In this document: positions 51,571 through 62,384 of the stretch, one piece after another
How the letters are laid out: each line of letters opens with the position of its first letter
Position numbering within the stretch: the stretch's first letter is position 1
Made by a program: the position numbers and the translations under genes
The notes under the pieces: model-generated
What the model saw: the letters and a program-made list of their open reading frames with translations, nothing else
The model's database searches: none
What the model was told of the DNA's origin: nothing
Assembly: GCF_949628215.1 (NCBI RefSeq)
Contig: NC_134278.1
Location: forward strand, 109,473,277 to 109,537,276
Reading direction: 5' to 3'
DNA length: 64,000 nucleotides
Origin: Phalacrocorax aristotelis
Taxonomy: Eukaryota > Chordata > Aves > Suliformes > Phalacrocoracidae

Positions 51571-51595
51571 TAAACTTTTCCACGTAATTGGTTTG
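51571..51595 (-). promoter_or_regulatory. CCAAT box next to an ACGTG word
   Basis: On the minus strand AAACCAATTACGTGG (51581-51595) joins a CCAAT box to an E-box/CRE-like ACGTG, in a short AT-rich island inside otherwise GC-rich DNA. It is about 570 bp upstream of the predicted start. Such AT-rich islands within a CpG island are often conserved binding sites; binding is inferred. Confidence 0.35.
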
Positions 51596-52720
51596 AAACA
51601 AAAGGTCGAGGCCGCGCTGCCCGGTGCGACCGACGGGCTGCGCGCCCCGCCGCGTCCCCACGGTTTTTTTTTGTGCGTGCGTGTGTGTTGGGAGGGTTGT
51701 TTGGGTTTTCTTTCCGTTCGGAGCCCGGGGGAGGCGGCCGAGCCGGCGTTAACCCTGCACGGGCCGGGCTGATAGGCGACCCCCCACCCCATGCACTCCC
51801 CCTCTCATGCATCCCTCTGGAGCCCTCCCGCCGGGACCTTGGGGGGGGGGGGAGGGGGCAGCGGCAGGTCCCGGCCGGCGGCGCTCCCTCCTCGCGCCCG
51901 CAGCCGCCGTGCCAAACACCGGAGTCCCGTGTCCCGTCCCGATAAGGCTGCGCAAACACGACGTGGGAACGGCGGCGGAGGGAGCGGCTCCGCACCCCCC
52001 ACCCCCCGTGTTTGCTTAGCCCCGGGACAAATGGGAAGGGGAAAATGGACGGACGCGTAAAGTTTTATTGCTGCTAAAGCCAGCAGAGGCGTTTGATCCT
52101 CTTTTGCTTCCGAGCCGGCGCGTCAGGGCCTGGAAATCCAAGGGTGCAAATCTGACCACGTCAGCAGGAACCCTGCGCTTTGAAAACACATTCGCAAAGG
52201 AAAGCAACTCGGGGGGGGGGAGGCGGGGGCGGGCATTACAGCGCTCGCGTCGCGTTTTCACACTCGCCCGCCCCACCCCCACCCCCCCGCTGCCGCCGCC
52301 GCCATGCGGCTCGCGCTCCCATTTCGTTCCTCCTCCCCGTCCCCCGAGGCCGAGGGGGGGCAGCAGGAGGCCCCCTCCCCCCCCGGCCGGGCACCGCCTG
52401 TGGGCCGTCATCCGCGGAGGAACAAGCCCGGCCTGCCAAGTTAAGGCCGAGCTTAACAAGAGATATCATAAAAACGCCCGGGAAAGACGAGGAGCTGTGG
52501 GACTAAAAAAGTCCAAACCTCGTTTCTTCCCGTATCCCGGCACTTAGGCAAGTCCCCCCTCGCCGGGCACTTTTGGAAACGGCGCAGGAGGCCCTGCTCG
52601 CTCCCAGCCTGGCTCTACACCTCCAGCCCGCCCTTCGCGCTGCTCCCAGCCCGGCCCCGTCCGTCCCCCCCGCCCAGCCCAGGCCGGCCCCGCTCCCAGC
52701 GGCGCGGCTGCGCGGGGATC

Positions 52721-52739
52721 TGCCACCCCCTAGTGCCCG
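52721..52739 (-). promoter_or_regulatory. CTCF-like motif at island edge
   Basis: TGCCACCCCCTAGTGCCCG is the reverse complement of a CTCF-type word. It matches 17 of 19 positions of the consensus as I recall it, but one mismatch is in the CCA block and one in GGC, both important positions. The core is on the minus strand, about 1.7 kb upstream of the ZFP36L2 start. Confidence 0.35.
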
Positions 52740-53049
52740 CCGGGAGCCGCTTACTGCTTCGCTGGGGGTTTCCAAAACAACATTTAAATGCTTGCTCCCT
52801 TTCCCCCCGCCAGCCCCGCGCAGGGGTTACAGCGCCCGGCAGAGCCCGCAGCGCGAAGCAGGCCGACGGCGGGGCGAAGGCGCCATGGGGCGCACCGAGC
52901 CCCATGCCCGTGCGCCTTCCCCCATCGCCTCCTCCCTGGCCCGCTGGGACTCCTTGCGGGCTGAGCCGGGACCGGGCTCTTCCTGCTCCCAGACATCCCT
53001 GTAGTGAAAATACCACCTTCGGAGCAGATCCTGCCCACTAGTGAACTGA

Positions 53050-53149
53050 GTAAACAGCTTATGATGGCAGCCGTGCCAGGAGCAATGTGTCATCGTCATG
53101 TGGAGGAACACTTTGATAAACTGACTTTGATCAAACCCGTGGCAGATAA
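53050..53149. promoter_or_regulatory. FOX, TCF/LEF and GATA motif cluster
   Basis: Within 100 bp lie GTAAACA (53050-53056, forkhead), CTTTGATA (53111-53118) and CTTTGATC (53125-53132) 14 bp apart (TCF/LEF), and AGATAA (53144-53149, GATA). The second TCF/LEF word is part of the palindrome TTTGATCAAA, so it also reads on the other strand. The cluster is just outside the CpG island, about 2.1 kb upstream of ZFP36L2. Motifs are seen; enhancer activity is inferred. Confidence 0.4.
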
Positions 53150-54160
53150 GTACTGCGGTGTAAGATGTTGCTAACCCTCCCCTGCAATTGCTGCTCAGGG
53201 TTTAAAGGTTCTTGATTGAGCAGTTATACAGTAACTCAAACCCCTGGCAGCATGTGGTGAAATGTATATGCACCAATATAATTTTTTTTTTTATTTGCTC
53301 ATTATAAACTAAGGCGGGATGACAGAGGTTTCAGCTGCATCTTAAAATCATGATAAAGACTGAGTTTTCAAGCTATTTGGTTTACCAATTAACCAAGCTC
53401 TCAAGGCTTCACAAAGTTACTTAAGTTTTATGGTTACTGTGGATCTACTACTACGCTGTTACCTGTCTGCTTTTAGCCATTTGTTGATACTGAATATATA
53501 TGCATATGTGTTTTAAATTCTACCCAATAAAAAAAACAAAGGCCAATGTTCCTAGGCAGTCTTATGCTAACCACTGACATGAGGAGGTCACACAACTGTA
53601 CTGTGATTTCAGTACTATGCAAAGCTCTGTTTGCTTTCTGCTATAAAAGCTGTTGCTACACTAGCTCAAAAATGTTGGAAAGGTGCGGCAAAAGCAGCGG
53701 CTGCTAATCAACTGTACAGGTCTTGACTATTTTTAAGAGTGGCTTCCAGACATAATCTGGGCTGTTCCTTCCCCAGGAGCTCAAAACAGATGCAAACAAA
53801 TTGATTTTTAGCCTAACTCACAGCATGGCTTGCTGGGTAGCGTGCATTCTGTGAAACATCCTTTCATCTCAGATTCCAGCATTTCCCTTTTGCCTGTTGA
53901 AGTTTCAGGTTTCATTGGAAATCACTTTTACATAAGCAACCCTGAATCCTGAGAACTTACAGAAATAATTTAAACTTTTGTTCCTAAATTTTTTTGTTTG
54001 TTTGTTTAGTAGTGACATCTGTAGTTTTCAGATGTTCACTAGGCCTCTCGGAAGCTTAACTTCATTTCTGGCAGATTCTATTTAAACCCAAGAAGCGGGA
54101 AGCGATCGGATACAGGGCACTGCAGCACCCAGCTAGTGCAAGCATCACGGGCCCGCGCCT
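53150..54160. other. Spacer between ZFP36L2 promoter and THADA 3' end
   Basis: Unique AT-rich sequence with a T-run (53282-53292) and a short (TTTG)n run (53993-54009). No coding frame or RNA gene is supported. GC content rises again from about 54,090 into a small GC-rich patch that holds the minisatellite and the CTCF-like motif. Confidence 0.6.
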
Positions 54161-54162
54161 TG

Positions 54163-54249
54163 CCCTGGCACGGCTAAGCCCGACCATGGGCAAAATTAAG
54201 CCAGGCCCTGGGCAAAATTAAGCCAGGCCCTGGGCGAGGCTAAGCCAGA
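54163..54249. repeat. 22-bp minisatellite, four copies
   Basis: Copies are at 54163-54183 (21 bp), 54184-54205, 54206-54227 and 54228-54249. The two central copies are near identical (CCNTGGGCAAAATTAAGCCAGG); the outer copies replace AAAATTAAG with a GC-rich ACGGCTAAG or GAGGCTAAG variant. Copy number is likely to vary. It ends 36 bp before the CTCF-like motif. Confidence 0.9.
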
Positions 54250-54285
54250 GCCGGCCCGGGCACGCGGGTGCGTCCGGCGGTGCCG

Positions 54286-54304
54286 CAGCGCCACCTGCTG
54301 GGCT
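54286..54304 (-). promoter_or_regulatory. Strong CTCF-like motif
   Basis: CAGCGCCACCTGCTGGGCT on the plus strand, i.e. AGCCCAGCAGGTGGCGCTG on the minus strand, matches 17 of 19 positions of the CTCF consensus, including the whole AGGTGGCGCTG core; the mismatches are in the weakly constrained first positions. It sits in the small GC-rich patch between the predicted THADA poly(A) signal and ZFP36L2. A role as boundary or loop anchor is inferred. Confidence 0.6.
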
Positions 54305-54429
54305 CGCGCCGCCACAGGCAGAGCTCCTCTCGGGGCACTGGCCGTGGGGGAACTGCTCATTGCCTGTGTCGTCACCGTCATCATCATCGAGGTTTACGAC
54401 TAAACCGTGCTGATATACAATTACGTGAA

Positions 54430-55616
54430 GAGACTGAAAGCAAACAAGCGTTTATTGGACATGCTCCTCTCCCGAGGAGACGGAAGTAACAAGGTACACC
54501 GGGGTGTAGCTCTGTTTTGGCTGTGCCCAGCCATGCTGGAGCCAAATGTGAAGTCCCAGCCCGTTGCTAAATAACATATCCTTTTAAGATAAATATTAAT
54601 ATTCAATGTCTCGTTTTCACACTGAAACCCAACTTCAGTTCGTAGAAACATGCATCTGCAAAGCACAACAAACATTTCTGTGATTCTGACAGTGATGCTG
54701 TTGAGCACCTGGTATATTCCCCACAGCGGCCTCACCTGAGCACCGGTGACAGCATCTCCCAAAAGCGAGTGCTGCGGTGCAAGATCACTTCAGGGGAGCC
54801 TAACTCTACTAAGCAAGACCTTACTTTCCAAGACTGCTTGCAGAGCGAGGTGTTCTAAAATACAGATGAAACTATTTTGGTTCACAACGGAACAACTGCT
54901 TTGTTTTGAACACAACGGTCTTTGTTTTAGAGCTATTTTATAAAAGTAGTTATTTGATTTACAGGGAAAAAAAGAGGCATGCAGAACTCTAATGCCATTT
55001 CCATGCGCAAAACAAGGTTACTACCAAAGTGAGAATCCTTGCCTTCCTCCAGAGGAAAAGGCAGTAAAATTTAAAATCTAGTCTAAAAATTATCATGGAC
55101 AACGAAGCCAAGGTTTGCTTCTTTTTTTTTTTTTTAGAATCACTTAAAAATAAAATTTAAAAAATACCATATTCATTTAACAATTACCATTCTGCCTCTT
55201 GAAAGGAGACAAAAAAAGCCCCCAGCTTTTTCTTGGTATTAAAATACAAGAGGAAAAAATGTGGGATAAAACGTTTACACAACTACAGGTGGCCTGCACC
55301 TGGATGAATGGAAAATATTAGGCTTAGCTGCTTTACTTCCTACAGTAGCTATACTCAAACATGCTCAGCTGAATGAAATTAGCAAATGCATTTGAAAGGA
55401 ATAGTCTCACACAGCACTTCTGACCAAAAAAAAAAAAAAATAATCAACGGACTCATATATAAAAAAATGTGGGTTTAGCCTGAACACTGAATAGTTTGTT
55501 CCAGGTTTACCGCAGTCACTATAGCAATCCCTTAATCCTTGAACATCGTTAGAATTCAGTGTCCCTGCCCATCCACAGTAATATGTGCGCAGCTCCGAGG
55601 ATGAACTTTTAGTAAT
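54430..55616 (-). other. THADA 3' untranslated region (extent uncertain)
   Basis: The sequence following the THADA stop codon. The first canonical AATAAA on this strand is at 54451-54456, which would give a 3'UTR of about 1.2 kb. A shorter form ending at a variant signal (for example AGTAAA near 55330) is possible. The interval has A/T runs (55121-55135, 55426-55441) and no other gene. Confidence 0.45.
54451..54456 (-). terminator. Candidate THADA poly(A) signal
   Basis: TTTATT on the plus strand is AATAAA in the THADA sense, and is the nearest canonical hexamer downstream of the stop codon at 55617. Termination here would be about 150 bp before the CTCF-like motif. Confidence 0.45.
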
Positions 55617-56000
55617 TTACTTTTCCAGATTTCCATTTTTGCAAGTATCATCAGACTTCAGTAGAGTTAATATTTTAAGGCAGACTGATATTCTTTCATT
55701 TTGAATAGTCAATCTTGTGAATTCTGCCGTTTTGGAAAATTCTGGAATCTGAGGTAGCGCTCTAAGAAGGTGTCCAACGAGCTGGGCTTGGTCCAGTGCT
55801 ATTCGCGACAGTTGATTAAGTTCTCCATGATCTGGTAGAGTTAGATGAGTCATTGATATGAGCTGTAAAAGGTGCTTACTAAGTTGTCTGACATGAGTCA
55901 ACTTCTCTGCCCAAAAATTCACTTCCCCTTTATCAAACAGGTAATCATCTTCTTCCTTAACAAAAAGAACAGCAGCAGCGATTAGAAAATGACTTGTGAT
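55617..56000 (-). CDS. THADA terminal coding exon (partial gene)
   Basis: 128 codons including the stop (TAA at 55617-55619). The acceptor is TTATCAAG|ATCACA, preceded by a T-rich tract, and the frame starts in phase 0 with ITSHFL. It reads on through AAAVLFVKEEDDYLFDKGEV and NFWAEKLTHVRQLSKHLLQL, an alpha-helical leucine-rich segment, to the stop. THADA is a large armadillo/HEAT-like helical protein; its yeast homologue Trm732 partners the Trm7 (FTSJ1) methyltransferase for 2'-O-methylation of tRNA position 32. Identity rests on the recognised C-terminal sequence style and on synteny with ZFP36L2 in the same orientation as in human. GTG, not ATG, begins the longest isolated frame, as expected for an internal exon piece. 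Confidence 0.85.
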   Translation of the reverse strand: MTSHFLIAAAVLFVKEEDDYLFDKGEVNFWAEKLTHVRQLSKHLLQLISMTHLTLPDHGELNQLSRIALDQAQLVGHLLRALPQIPEFSKTAEFTRLTIQNERISVCLKILTLLKSDDTCKNGNLEK

Positions 56001-57137
56001 CTTGATAATAATAAGAAAATTCTAAAAGGTATGAAAGAAGATACACGGAGAAATAATGACGAGGCTGTTGTCGAACAGCTGCTTTGTATTAAAAAAGGTA
56101 AAAATTCATATGCATTGTTTTTCAAAGGTTTGAGAAAACGCAGTAAAAAAGGTTCCTACTTTGCCAAAGAAATTTTACCTTCAAAAAACAGGCAGTTACA
56201 GCACAACTCTCAGGAAACAGTGGAAGTAAATAGTAGTCCTAATCCTTAACATGTGCTTGCCTTCCCCTGTGAAACTGTCTTGTATTTCACAGAGACCTCT
56301 CTGTAACGAGTACTGTAATTTGCTATATCATGGAGCTTTTTCAGTGGATTAAATGAAAAAGGAAAATTGTATCAGTCAGTGAAGGATCAGGAAGGCATAC
56401 CTAACCCACAGGCTTAAGCAAAGTTTCAGAATATATTTCATGGGTCATATTGATTGTCAACAAACTTCTCCAAGATGTAGCTTCTCCTGCTCCTTCTGGT
56501 TTACCTTCCAGTATTATTTTGATTTTTACAGTCTTTTCAAGACAAAGAGAGCACAGTGTGTTATACAGCATTAGGTTTTACAGAACCAGAATGGCAAACT
56601 TTTTCTCTACGTAAATAATCCTTCTGAAGAGAATGACTGATGTGAGCGAGGCTGTTTCATGGGCTATGCAGAACCAGTCATATGGGAGATGGCACAAAGT
56701 TACCAAATATTTAAATGGCGTCTCTGCAAAAGCCAGCATCTGTGAGAGCACTGTTCTTGAATGCCAGATGTGCCTGGCACCCACAGCAGCAGTTTAAATT
56801 CAAGGCAAGCCATCATCTGCAATGACACTGAACACAATTAGTTACAGCCTCAAAATGTTTCAGTCAACAACGATTTGTTAAGTAACTCTTGATTTATTTC
56901 AATGTTTGCTTATTGGTCTCTTTAATTTTATGCTAATATTGCCAGGAAACAGGCATCAAACTCTCTTTTTATTCTAAATACAGTCCATGTGAATTTTAAT
57001 TTTAAATTGTACATCAATTAATACTGGACTAGTGATCATCAGGCTTCATCAGAAGAGATATTGCATGCTATTCCTGCCACAAGACTGCAGAGACTTAGTG
57101 ATTCCAACATGAGATAGCAACTGGTTGTTACAATTAC
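56001..57137 (-). other. THADA last intron
   Basis: 1,137 bp between CCG|GTAATT at 57138 and TTATCAAG|ATC at 56001. Both junctions are phase 0, so the two exons join cleanly (SETSAP to ITSHFL). No additional exon with usable splice sites was recognised inside, and open frames are short. Confidence 0.7.
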
Positions 57138-57304
57138 CGGGGCTGAAGTCTCCGAGTCTCCCTTCAGATCGCTGTCTCCTAGCAGCCACTCCAGCAGGGT
57201 CAGGACGCCGGCACGGATCTGCCCCCACCGCTGGAGCAGCTCACACAGGATGGCGTATGCTAAATCCAAGGCCATTGGAGCGTTCACTATCCTAAGTGCA
57301 AACT
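57138..57304 (-). CDS. THADA penultimate exon
   Basis: The exon reads FALRIVNAPMALDLAYAILC, then ELLQRWGQIRAGVLTLLEWL, then LGDSDLKGDSETSAP, ending at the donor CCG|GTAATT. This amphipathic helix pattern (LLQRWGQ, LLEWLLG) suits the helical-repeat body of THADA. The acceptor is TCTCAACAG|AGTTTGCA; a second AG two bases on (57304-57303) would start the exon at 57302, so the true start may be either. With the first choice the exon is 167 bp and takes one base from the preceding exon, which I did not find and which may lie beyond the window. Confidence 0.8.
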
Positions 57305-60300
57305 CTGTTGAGAGAAAATATGTGTAACAATGTATAGCAAGACCACAAACATTTTCAAGTAAAATCAGCACAAAAATGGTTTCTTGAAAACAGATGCTGA
57401 ATTTACACAAACACATTCAGAATGATGAATTATACTGCAAATAAGTTAGAGGAATGTTTACTTCTGTGCCACTTGGGGTCTTTTCTCAAATCCAAAATAA
57501 TAAAAGGAGCAACTGAAAATGCTGATGCTTAATAATTTTTTCCTGCCCATGTAGTGACATTCATTAATTTGGGTTCAAATATACAAAGATGTCTGTTAGA
57601 AACGTCTCCAGAGACAGTCCTGACACTATTACATAGTGACTATTTTTGCAGTACTGCAGCTATGCCTTAGATCCAATTTGATCTTTCACTGGAAGGCAAA
57701 CCCTACAGCACATATGTTTTTAAAGGACTGGGATATAAAATTAATCATTATTTAATGTGCAGTGTCTTTACATATAATAAGATATACATGTACACACGCG
57801 CACACACACACGTGTAAGAGAGATCAAGCATGCAAGACAGGCTTAGAGATGATGTTTAAAGGGAAAGGCAGACACTGTTTACAATACCATCACAGAGCTA
57901 TATTTATACAGGTTTTGCTATCATGCCAAAACCATACACAAAGCCATCACCCGCACCGTAGGCCTTCCCTAAATTTCCCCACTGCTCTCATTTGGGCAGA
58001 TGCTGTTTTAACTGTGTGGCTCCTAGGGCTGCCCTCGATAACGGAGTACATAAAAATGCCAGAAGCCCCATTCGCACGAGAACTCCAACAATGGCATTCA
58101 CAGGTACGAGTTTCACCACTGGTAATATTAATGTCATTTTTCTTTTTTTAATGGCAATGCAGGAAGAGGGCCAGAGGAGGACAGCTAATGAACAAGCCCC
58201 TGTAAAATCCCTAGTACTGTAAAATGGATTTCGGCAAAATTTATCCTTATCCATAGCCGCCAGCAAATGAACAACTGTTCACTGAATGGTCTGTATTCTA
58301 AGTAGCAATATCATAAGGACGTGTCATTCTTGAAGGCTGTCTTTTGTGAACAGACTACACAGGAGTCAGAATTATTTGGTAAAAATCCATAGAGCCATTG
58401 AAGGCAGACCTTACTTTTTGTGTCTGAGTATACTTCAAGCAATTCTCACAGAGGAAAACGATTATCGACATGGAAGAGGCACAGCAGTGCAGCCGAGACC
58501 TGTCCTTCACGACCCACGTTCAGAGCTGCAGTACGGACCTCTATTCTCTAACGCCTCCCGAGGCCTCATGCCAGCTGCAGGTTTCGAAGAGTACGTTGGC
58601 ACAGCAGAGGAACGTACAGTAAACACCAGGACCAGGCAAATACATGTGTCAACGAATAAGCGTGCGCAGGAAACAACTAAAGGCAAAACAAACTGACGGA
58701 AAGATGGTACATGGTATTTTACAGACCAGGCAATGTACCGGGGACACTGGGGAGGATGAATTAGTATTTGAGACCATGAGAACAAAAGACCATAATAAGG
58801 AAGGGAGTGAAGGAGAAAGAACAGATGGGTGCCTTCTTTATCTTGGAGTTACATGAGGGTAAATGGAAATCTCCTAGAAGAAGCAACAGGAAGGCAGGCA
58901 GTCAATCTCTTGGTGACGCTAATAATGTTACATAGGCAGTTTGACTTTGCTGGACAGTAAAACCAAATATTCAAATCTGTTTTCTTCATGTCAGGACTCA
59001 TCACTATATCAGGACATCCCTCAGCTTGTCCATGCAGGAGAGCTTGCAAAGGTGCAGTGCAACATTCCCACACCGTTTATTTTAGGTATTGGGGTTTTTA
59101 GGTATTGTTTTTGTTAACTTTTCTGTCCTGGACTTTTTTCTTTTTAAAAACTTGCTTTCTCTGTTGCTGTGCCCTCCTTGGTACCAGTCTGATACTCTAA
59201 AGAATGGGTACAACGGTTATCCTCTCTGTTTTGATTTACAGGTAGGAAACACAGTTTCATTCAATTGCCATGTGGACTTCAGAAATACTGGCAATCCTTA
59301 GAGCTGGAAGAATGGAAAAGAAAATAGAGCATGGGGTTCTGAGTCTGAAACAAACATCCCGGTTACAAACCCTTAAAAAATGTGACATTTTAAACTCAGT
59401 TCTTTTGAATTCTGATGGTCCTTCAGAGTTCATGGATCATTACTGAAGGCCTACGATTGTCAATATTCATGTAATGTCACTTGCTTGTGTCACTTTATTT
59501 GTATTTGAATATTTAGCAAATTAAGTGATGCTGGGAGCTAAAACCCAAACATATTCTTTCCCTCTGCTGTCTTCCTGAAGTTAGCTAAAACATCTGCCAT
59601 TTTCTGTGGCCTTTTCTTGCCCTTTTAAGATTTAGACTCCTTAATTATAAATATGGAGATGCTCTCTTTGTGAATGAGAACACTGGACTACTGATAAGTG
59701 CACCAAAACATATACTGGGGCCTCTAGTTCTGTTATTATGTGAACATGCTGAAAACGACTACGAGGTAGCAGAACAAGTAATGCTGAGGTACTGCTTAGA
59801 CTGAGCTTGTTTGCTAGCAGTTTTTCAACAGCGTGACACAGAAGAAGAGGCAGTTTTGTGGTCTCATAGCATGGCAATCTTGTAGGGAATCCTTCCATCA
59901 CAACAAAGAAGATGGTAAGGTTTGGGATTTTTTTTCCTCCAAAGAAGAGAAGAGAAAAAAATTACAAGGAAAACATACAAAGGAGGTCTAGGACACAGGA
60001 AAAACATGAAGACCCTGAACACACTACCAACACAAAAGATGCTGACCACCCTTTTGTGAACCATTTAACTGATCAACCAAACTCAAACATCAGTTCTGAC
60101 ATTGAGATCAGAGAAAAACAAAGCAACATCGCTTTGATAATGCTGAAACTTAGGCTTTAAAAATTTGGGTAAGAGCCTGCCTACTTTGGGTTTGTGCTAG
60201 AGAAGCTAGCACAGCAGCCTCCTGGTACTTGAGGTGCTGACCTATTCAGCAACAGACCCAACTCTGGCAGATGAAGAATTTTTGTTTTCACCTGCCCATC

Positions 60301-62384
60301 CCATCCCTCTACTGCAAAGCATCAGGAATGGCTCCATGGTTTCTGAATCGCTTCCTCAGCTGCCGTTATTTACAGAGCACACTGACACTAACTGGCTTTG
60401 ATACCAGTTGATACCACACAAATTTGAATCTAGAATAGTTCAAGATGAGATTTGGGGACTACCATTGCCACAAGGACAACAAAGAGATTGATTGAGTATC
60501 CAAAAAAGGTATATCAACTCCCTAAACTTGGAGTGCTGAAGCAAAGTTACATACATACCCATAATTTAATAGGTAAAAACACTTTCAGAGGGGAAAATAT
60601 TCTATTGCTTCAATGACCCCCAGCTCTAAAAGTAACAGCAACGGAAGCTGTAAGCATGTATAGAATCTTTTAAGATAACCACAAAAGGTGTATGCCTTCT
60701 AAAGATAAATGTATGTCTTCACTGATGTATTAGCTGTTTACAAGAACTGCTCCTCACATCATCATTTGCCTGTAAAACAGGGCTGATTTTCAAGAAGCCA
60801 CATATTACGCATGATGCTGTGTTCATGACTCACGCTATGACTTCATAAAGTGGTCTGAGCAAACCTGAAGTTCACCAGGGGCAAAAAGGGCAGGTGGCTC
60901 TCCTCTCCCACAGCCCCCCTCGAGCCACGGGCTCCTGATGCTTACCTCCAGCCAGCTCTGGTACTCTGCTGATCACCTGTTAATTAATGTTCAGAATAGC
61001 AGAATATGAATTTGGCACGCAACTCGGCGCGTGGGTTCTTCTGCTCGTCTGGCAGGCTGGACGGATTACCCTGCAGTCAGAATTGGTACAGCTGGGAGCT
61101 GGGGAACGGATGATCACAGGGCAGTGGGGGCAAGGAAAGAGGCCAAAGGGAGAGCAAGACCTCCCCGTTCAGCAAGCTGTTAGCTCAGGTCAGCTATAAC
61201 CTGAAACTTCCTCATCAGAGTCATGTAAACAAAACACTAACAGAGATGATTCAAATGACTATTTATAGCCTTTCATAATGTAAGTGACTATTTGAAATAA
61301 CAGAATAAAAAATTTCAAATGACAGATTTCCAGAAGCCACTCACAGCTGAGTACTGCCACTGGAACTAAACCAGCAGAAATTGAACCTGAAGACATAGCT
61401 ATTGCCAAACGCTGAAAATACAGTAGTGCTCCTACCACAACAGTTCTACAGATTATCAAACTGGTGTTAAACATTATCAGTTTTTTAAATCCTAAAACAT
61501 ATATATGTTCCAACATGCAAAAACATCATGAGCAAGATAAGCATCTTGCTAAATAAGCCACTACAGGGGCTGATATATAAAAAAATTCTCTATGCCTTAA
61601 ACAAGTACTTACAAGCAGAAGAATTAATACTACTCCTTGAAATGAAAAACAAAAGATAAGAATCAGGTACTACATGTTTTTTTCATTTTGAGGAAGTGAA
61701 TTTTCATAAAGGGAAAGGGGTTAAGTACTGCAGTGTTTTAGTCTTTGTGAATCCACCCACATAAAAATTAAGACCTCCCACATACACATTCATATGCTCC
61801 AAAAGCTTTGATCATGCCAGATGCAAGTATTTCTTCTAGTAGCCTATTACGTGTCCTCCAACTACACAATTGTTCTCTGTTAAAGCCTCAGTGATATTAT
61901 GGGGAACTGAAAGGATGTGTTGAGAGCACTTACACAGATTTTAAGGACAACCATGATAAAATAAGAGGCAAAATAGAAAAGCGGAACATATTTCTTGCCT
62001 AACAAAGCATTTTGTAACTGGTTTTATACTGGAAATTGTTAACTGAATTTAATTTTAAATTAAAGAGTAATACAATTTTTGTAATATATACTGCGTTCAG
62101 AACAAACAAAGAGGAGCAAAACTGCAAAAAAGCTTAGCCTAACAGTCCTGAGAGAAAGTCTCTCAAAGAGCCGTGTACCAACAGCAAGGATATTTTCAAG
62201 GAAAACATATAGGGTAAGCTCTTCAACTGCAATTTCAGAAGGTATTTTAGGTAGACCAGGTACACTCTAAATTGGTAAAATATTTTTAAATTCTTTGCAC
62301 AAAGTGCTGCCTACCTAGGTATAAACATGACTACACCACTATCAATAGGGTACCTCATAATGCCCTGGTAAAATAAGGTAGTAC
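57305..62384 (-). other. THADA intron, no further exon recognised
   Basis: This is probably one large intron. I checked frames with plausible splice sites on the minus strand and found none that joins in frame to the exon at 57304. A (CA)n-like stretch lies at 57776-57791. Frames such as 58346-58696 plus (116 codons) resemble no family. Confidence 0.5.

Larger units (their letters stand above)
48840..53000. other. CpG island over ZFP36L2
   Basis: GC content and CpG density rise sharply at 48,840 and fall again near 53,000. The island covers the second coding exon, the intron, the first exon, the promoter and about 2 kb upstream. It produces very long open frames in all six frames (for example 49165-50376 and 50322-51587 on the plus strand) that are not genes. 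Islands of this size are typical of developmental and immediate-early regulator genes. Confidence 0.9.

Noticed and set aside
49165-51587. Plus-strand open frames of 403 and 421 codons (49165-50376, 50322-51587) antisense to ZFP36L2
   Set aside because: They consist of Arg, Gly, Ala and Pro from GC-rich repeats and mirror the ZFP36L2 coding strand or its promoter. No domain is recognisable, and stop codons are rare here in every frame because the DNA is GC-rich.
58346-58696. 116-codon plus-strand frame in the THADA intron
   Set aside because: It is antisense to THADA, unrelated to any known family, with an overlapping 92-codon frame on the other strand.
59587-59815. Plus-strand open stretch of about 77 codons containing KYGDALFVNENTGLLIS and AENDYEVAEQVMLRYCLD
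   Set aside because: It looks protein-like but lacks a start codon, lies on the strand opposite THADA, has no flanking splice pair I could support and matches no family I know. Length is within chance.
61400-61490. Possible 67-bp THADA exon with TATTTTCAG acceptor and CAGCT|GTGAGT donor inside the minus frame 61259-61516
   Set aside because: Splice signals look good, but joining it to the exon at 57304 or 57302 gives an in-frame stop almost at once in each frame I tried.
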